64,000 bases of DNA from Volvariella volvacea V23. Taxonomy: Eukaryota; Basidiomycota; Agaricomycetes; Agaricales; Pluteaceae. The stretch spans positions 3,050,754-3,114,753 of the forward strand of contig KB722736.1 in assembly GCA_000349905.1 (NCBI GenBank), written 5' to 3'. Position numbers and translations under genes: made by a program. The notes below the pieces were generated by a model, which had not been told where the DNA came from, searched no databases, and was given only the letters and a program-made list of their open reading frames with translations. Positions 62,939 through 64,000 of the stretch are shown piece after piece (positions within the stretch are counted from its first letter, which is position 1; each line of letters opens with the position of its first letter).

Positions 62939-64000
62939 ATGATTCCCCGTAGGGCCAACAGTAAGCCATCCCGTTCAGGACTTCGCGAAATTCAAGAAGA
63001 GGTCGGTGCATATGACTTGGACCTAATGCCAGCATTGATATATTCTTGTCCCTTCAGATAGGCGGCCTATCCGAGAAAATGGCGGAAATGCAGTCACAGC
63101 TTACGCACATATCCCAACTCACAGGCGAAGAGTATAATGTGACGCAACAACGCATACGGGACCTGGAGTCTCACAATGAGCGATTATCGGAAGAGAATAG
63201 AAGGCTTCAAAGTAGGAACGAAGAACTGGCGGATAGTCTTGCACACAGGAAAGTAGAAATCAGGACTGGGCTTAATGCTCGCGATGCCGCGTTCCGCAAG
63301 CTCAAGCATGCGCGTAGATTTATTCAGGATTTGCTAGAAGAGCGTGTAAGTATATTTTGATAGCAGCACTGTTCGTTGACGTGCCATCATGATCGCTCGC
63401 AGTTGGAATTGCCAGCGGAAAGAGATTTAAATCACGATGATATTCATGCGGTTCTTGCTGATGCGTTGCTCAGAGGGAGTGAAGACACTTCCAGTAGTTC
63501 GAATCGCACGGCCCAACCGAGGCGAGTAAGCAGGAGAACGGATGAACCTCAATCACCTAGAGATATCATTGGCTCCCAAAGGTCACAATTGGCAAACCTG
63601 CCTGCATCAAAGCGATCGCCGCAGTCTCAGGCTGGACCTTCGACGGATGCTGGTACCAGTGAACTGAATGACTGGAGAATCCACCAGGCGAAGCCCCCGA
63701 GGACAGTACAACGATCCATAGGCTTCCTCTTGCCCGAGGGAGAGGAGCTTTTGGGAACCCTGGAAAAACTAGGCATCAGCAAAGAGGAGGCCTTGGTGTG
63801 TAGCTCAAACTTAAATATAATTCGTCATGCTTGACAAGGGATGTGCAGACAACAGTCGAAACATTGCAAACGTAAGTTGCGATGTCACTGAGCATGCTGG
63901 TGGAGATGATAAAGATTTGAGCAGATTTCCAGATGACACAGATCCAGGGATGCGGCTGCGCATCGACGGGAACATGGCATTTGTATATGACCCGATCTTC
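62939..64000 (+). CDS. Coiled-coil protein, unknown function (partial at right edge)
   Basis: Starts MIPRRANSKPSRSGLREIQE, then an intron to IGGLSEKMAEMQSQLTHISQ. A continuous coiled coil follows (RIRDLESHNERLSEENRRLQ, SRNEELADSLAHRKVEIRTG), then KLKHARRFIQDLLEER|LELPAE, a Ser/Arg-rich disordered part, GFLLPEGEELLGTLEKLGIS and KEEAL|TTVETLQT. The last visible residues are MRLRIDGNMAFVYDPIF at the window end, so the C-terminus is missing. I do not recognise the family; the head resembles generic cytoskeletal or kinetochore coiled coils, but that is not evidence of function. Confidence 0.65.

Overview
The window is gene-dense nuclear DNA from a filamentous basidiomycete, most likely an Agaricomycete. 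I read 34 protein-coding genes on both strands. Nearly every gene is cut by short introns of about 47-60 bases with GT..AG (a few GC..AG) ends and CTAAT/CTAAC/CTGA-like branch sites. Exons were joined by hand, so outer boundaries are generally firmer than some internal junctions. No transposon, CRISPR array, rRNA or complete tRNA was seen. There is no secondary-metabolite cluster and no evident foreign island; most genes are conserved eukaryotic housekeeping genes.

Layout: two Rho guanine-nucleotide exchange factors converge tail to tail (84-9031). Next come a short leucine-rich-repeat relative of the F-box protein Grr1 (9683-11238), a tiny membrane protein, a membrane-anchored amidohydrolase, a Reb1/TTF1-type Myb protein and a CCDC97-like splicing-associated protein. 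From 18.9 to 24.3 kb lie a C2H2 zinc-finger protein, a DUF676-type lipase, the N-terminal acetyltransferase Naa10 and a PAF-acetylhydrolase-like phospholipase. The full-length Grr1 homologue (24550-27275) and a short conserved orphan follow. LSM3 and U1-C are divergent around a GTCACGTGA site; then come VTC1, SWC4 and an AAA ATPase. Glutaminyl-tRNA synthetase precedes two alpha-tubulin genes that flank the CPSF100/Cft2 gene. The right third carries a glycerol-phosphatase-type HAD enzyme, exocyst Sec15, ARF1, a dual-specificity-phosphatase fold lacking its catalytic arginine, a small Ser/His/Arg/Lys-rich protein, a DUF3245 protein, Gemin2, a GNAT acetyltransferase and a Kre9-like GPI-anchored wall protein. 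It ends with quinolinate phosphoribosyltransferase, an ACMS-decarboxylase-like enzyme and a coiled-coil protein cut by the edge.

How the genes relate: there are no operons, but several pairs share short divergent promoters (LSM3/U1-C, SWC4/AAA, Grr1/orphan, HAD/Sec15). RhoGEFs, Sec15, ARF1, tubulins and the wall protein fit polarised hyphal growth; U1-C, LSM3, Gemin2 and CCDC97 fit splicing. Quinolinate phosphoribosyltransferase and the ACMS-decarboxylase-like gene sit tail to tail and would act on the two sides of one branch point in tryptophan-to-NAD metabolism. The most unusual observations are the apparent pseudophosphatase, the F-box-less Grr1 twin, the 3'-biased intron difference between the two alpha-tubulins, and three candidate GC-AG introns.
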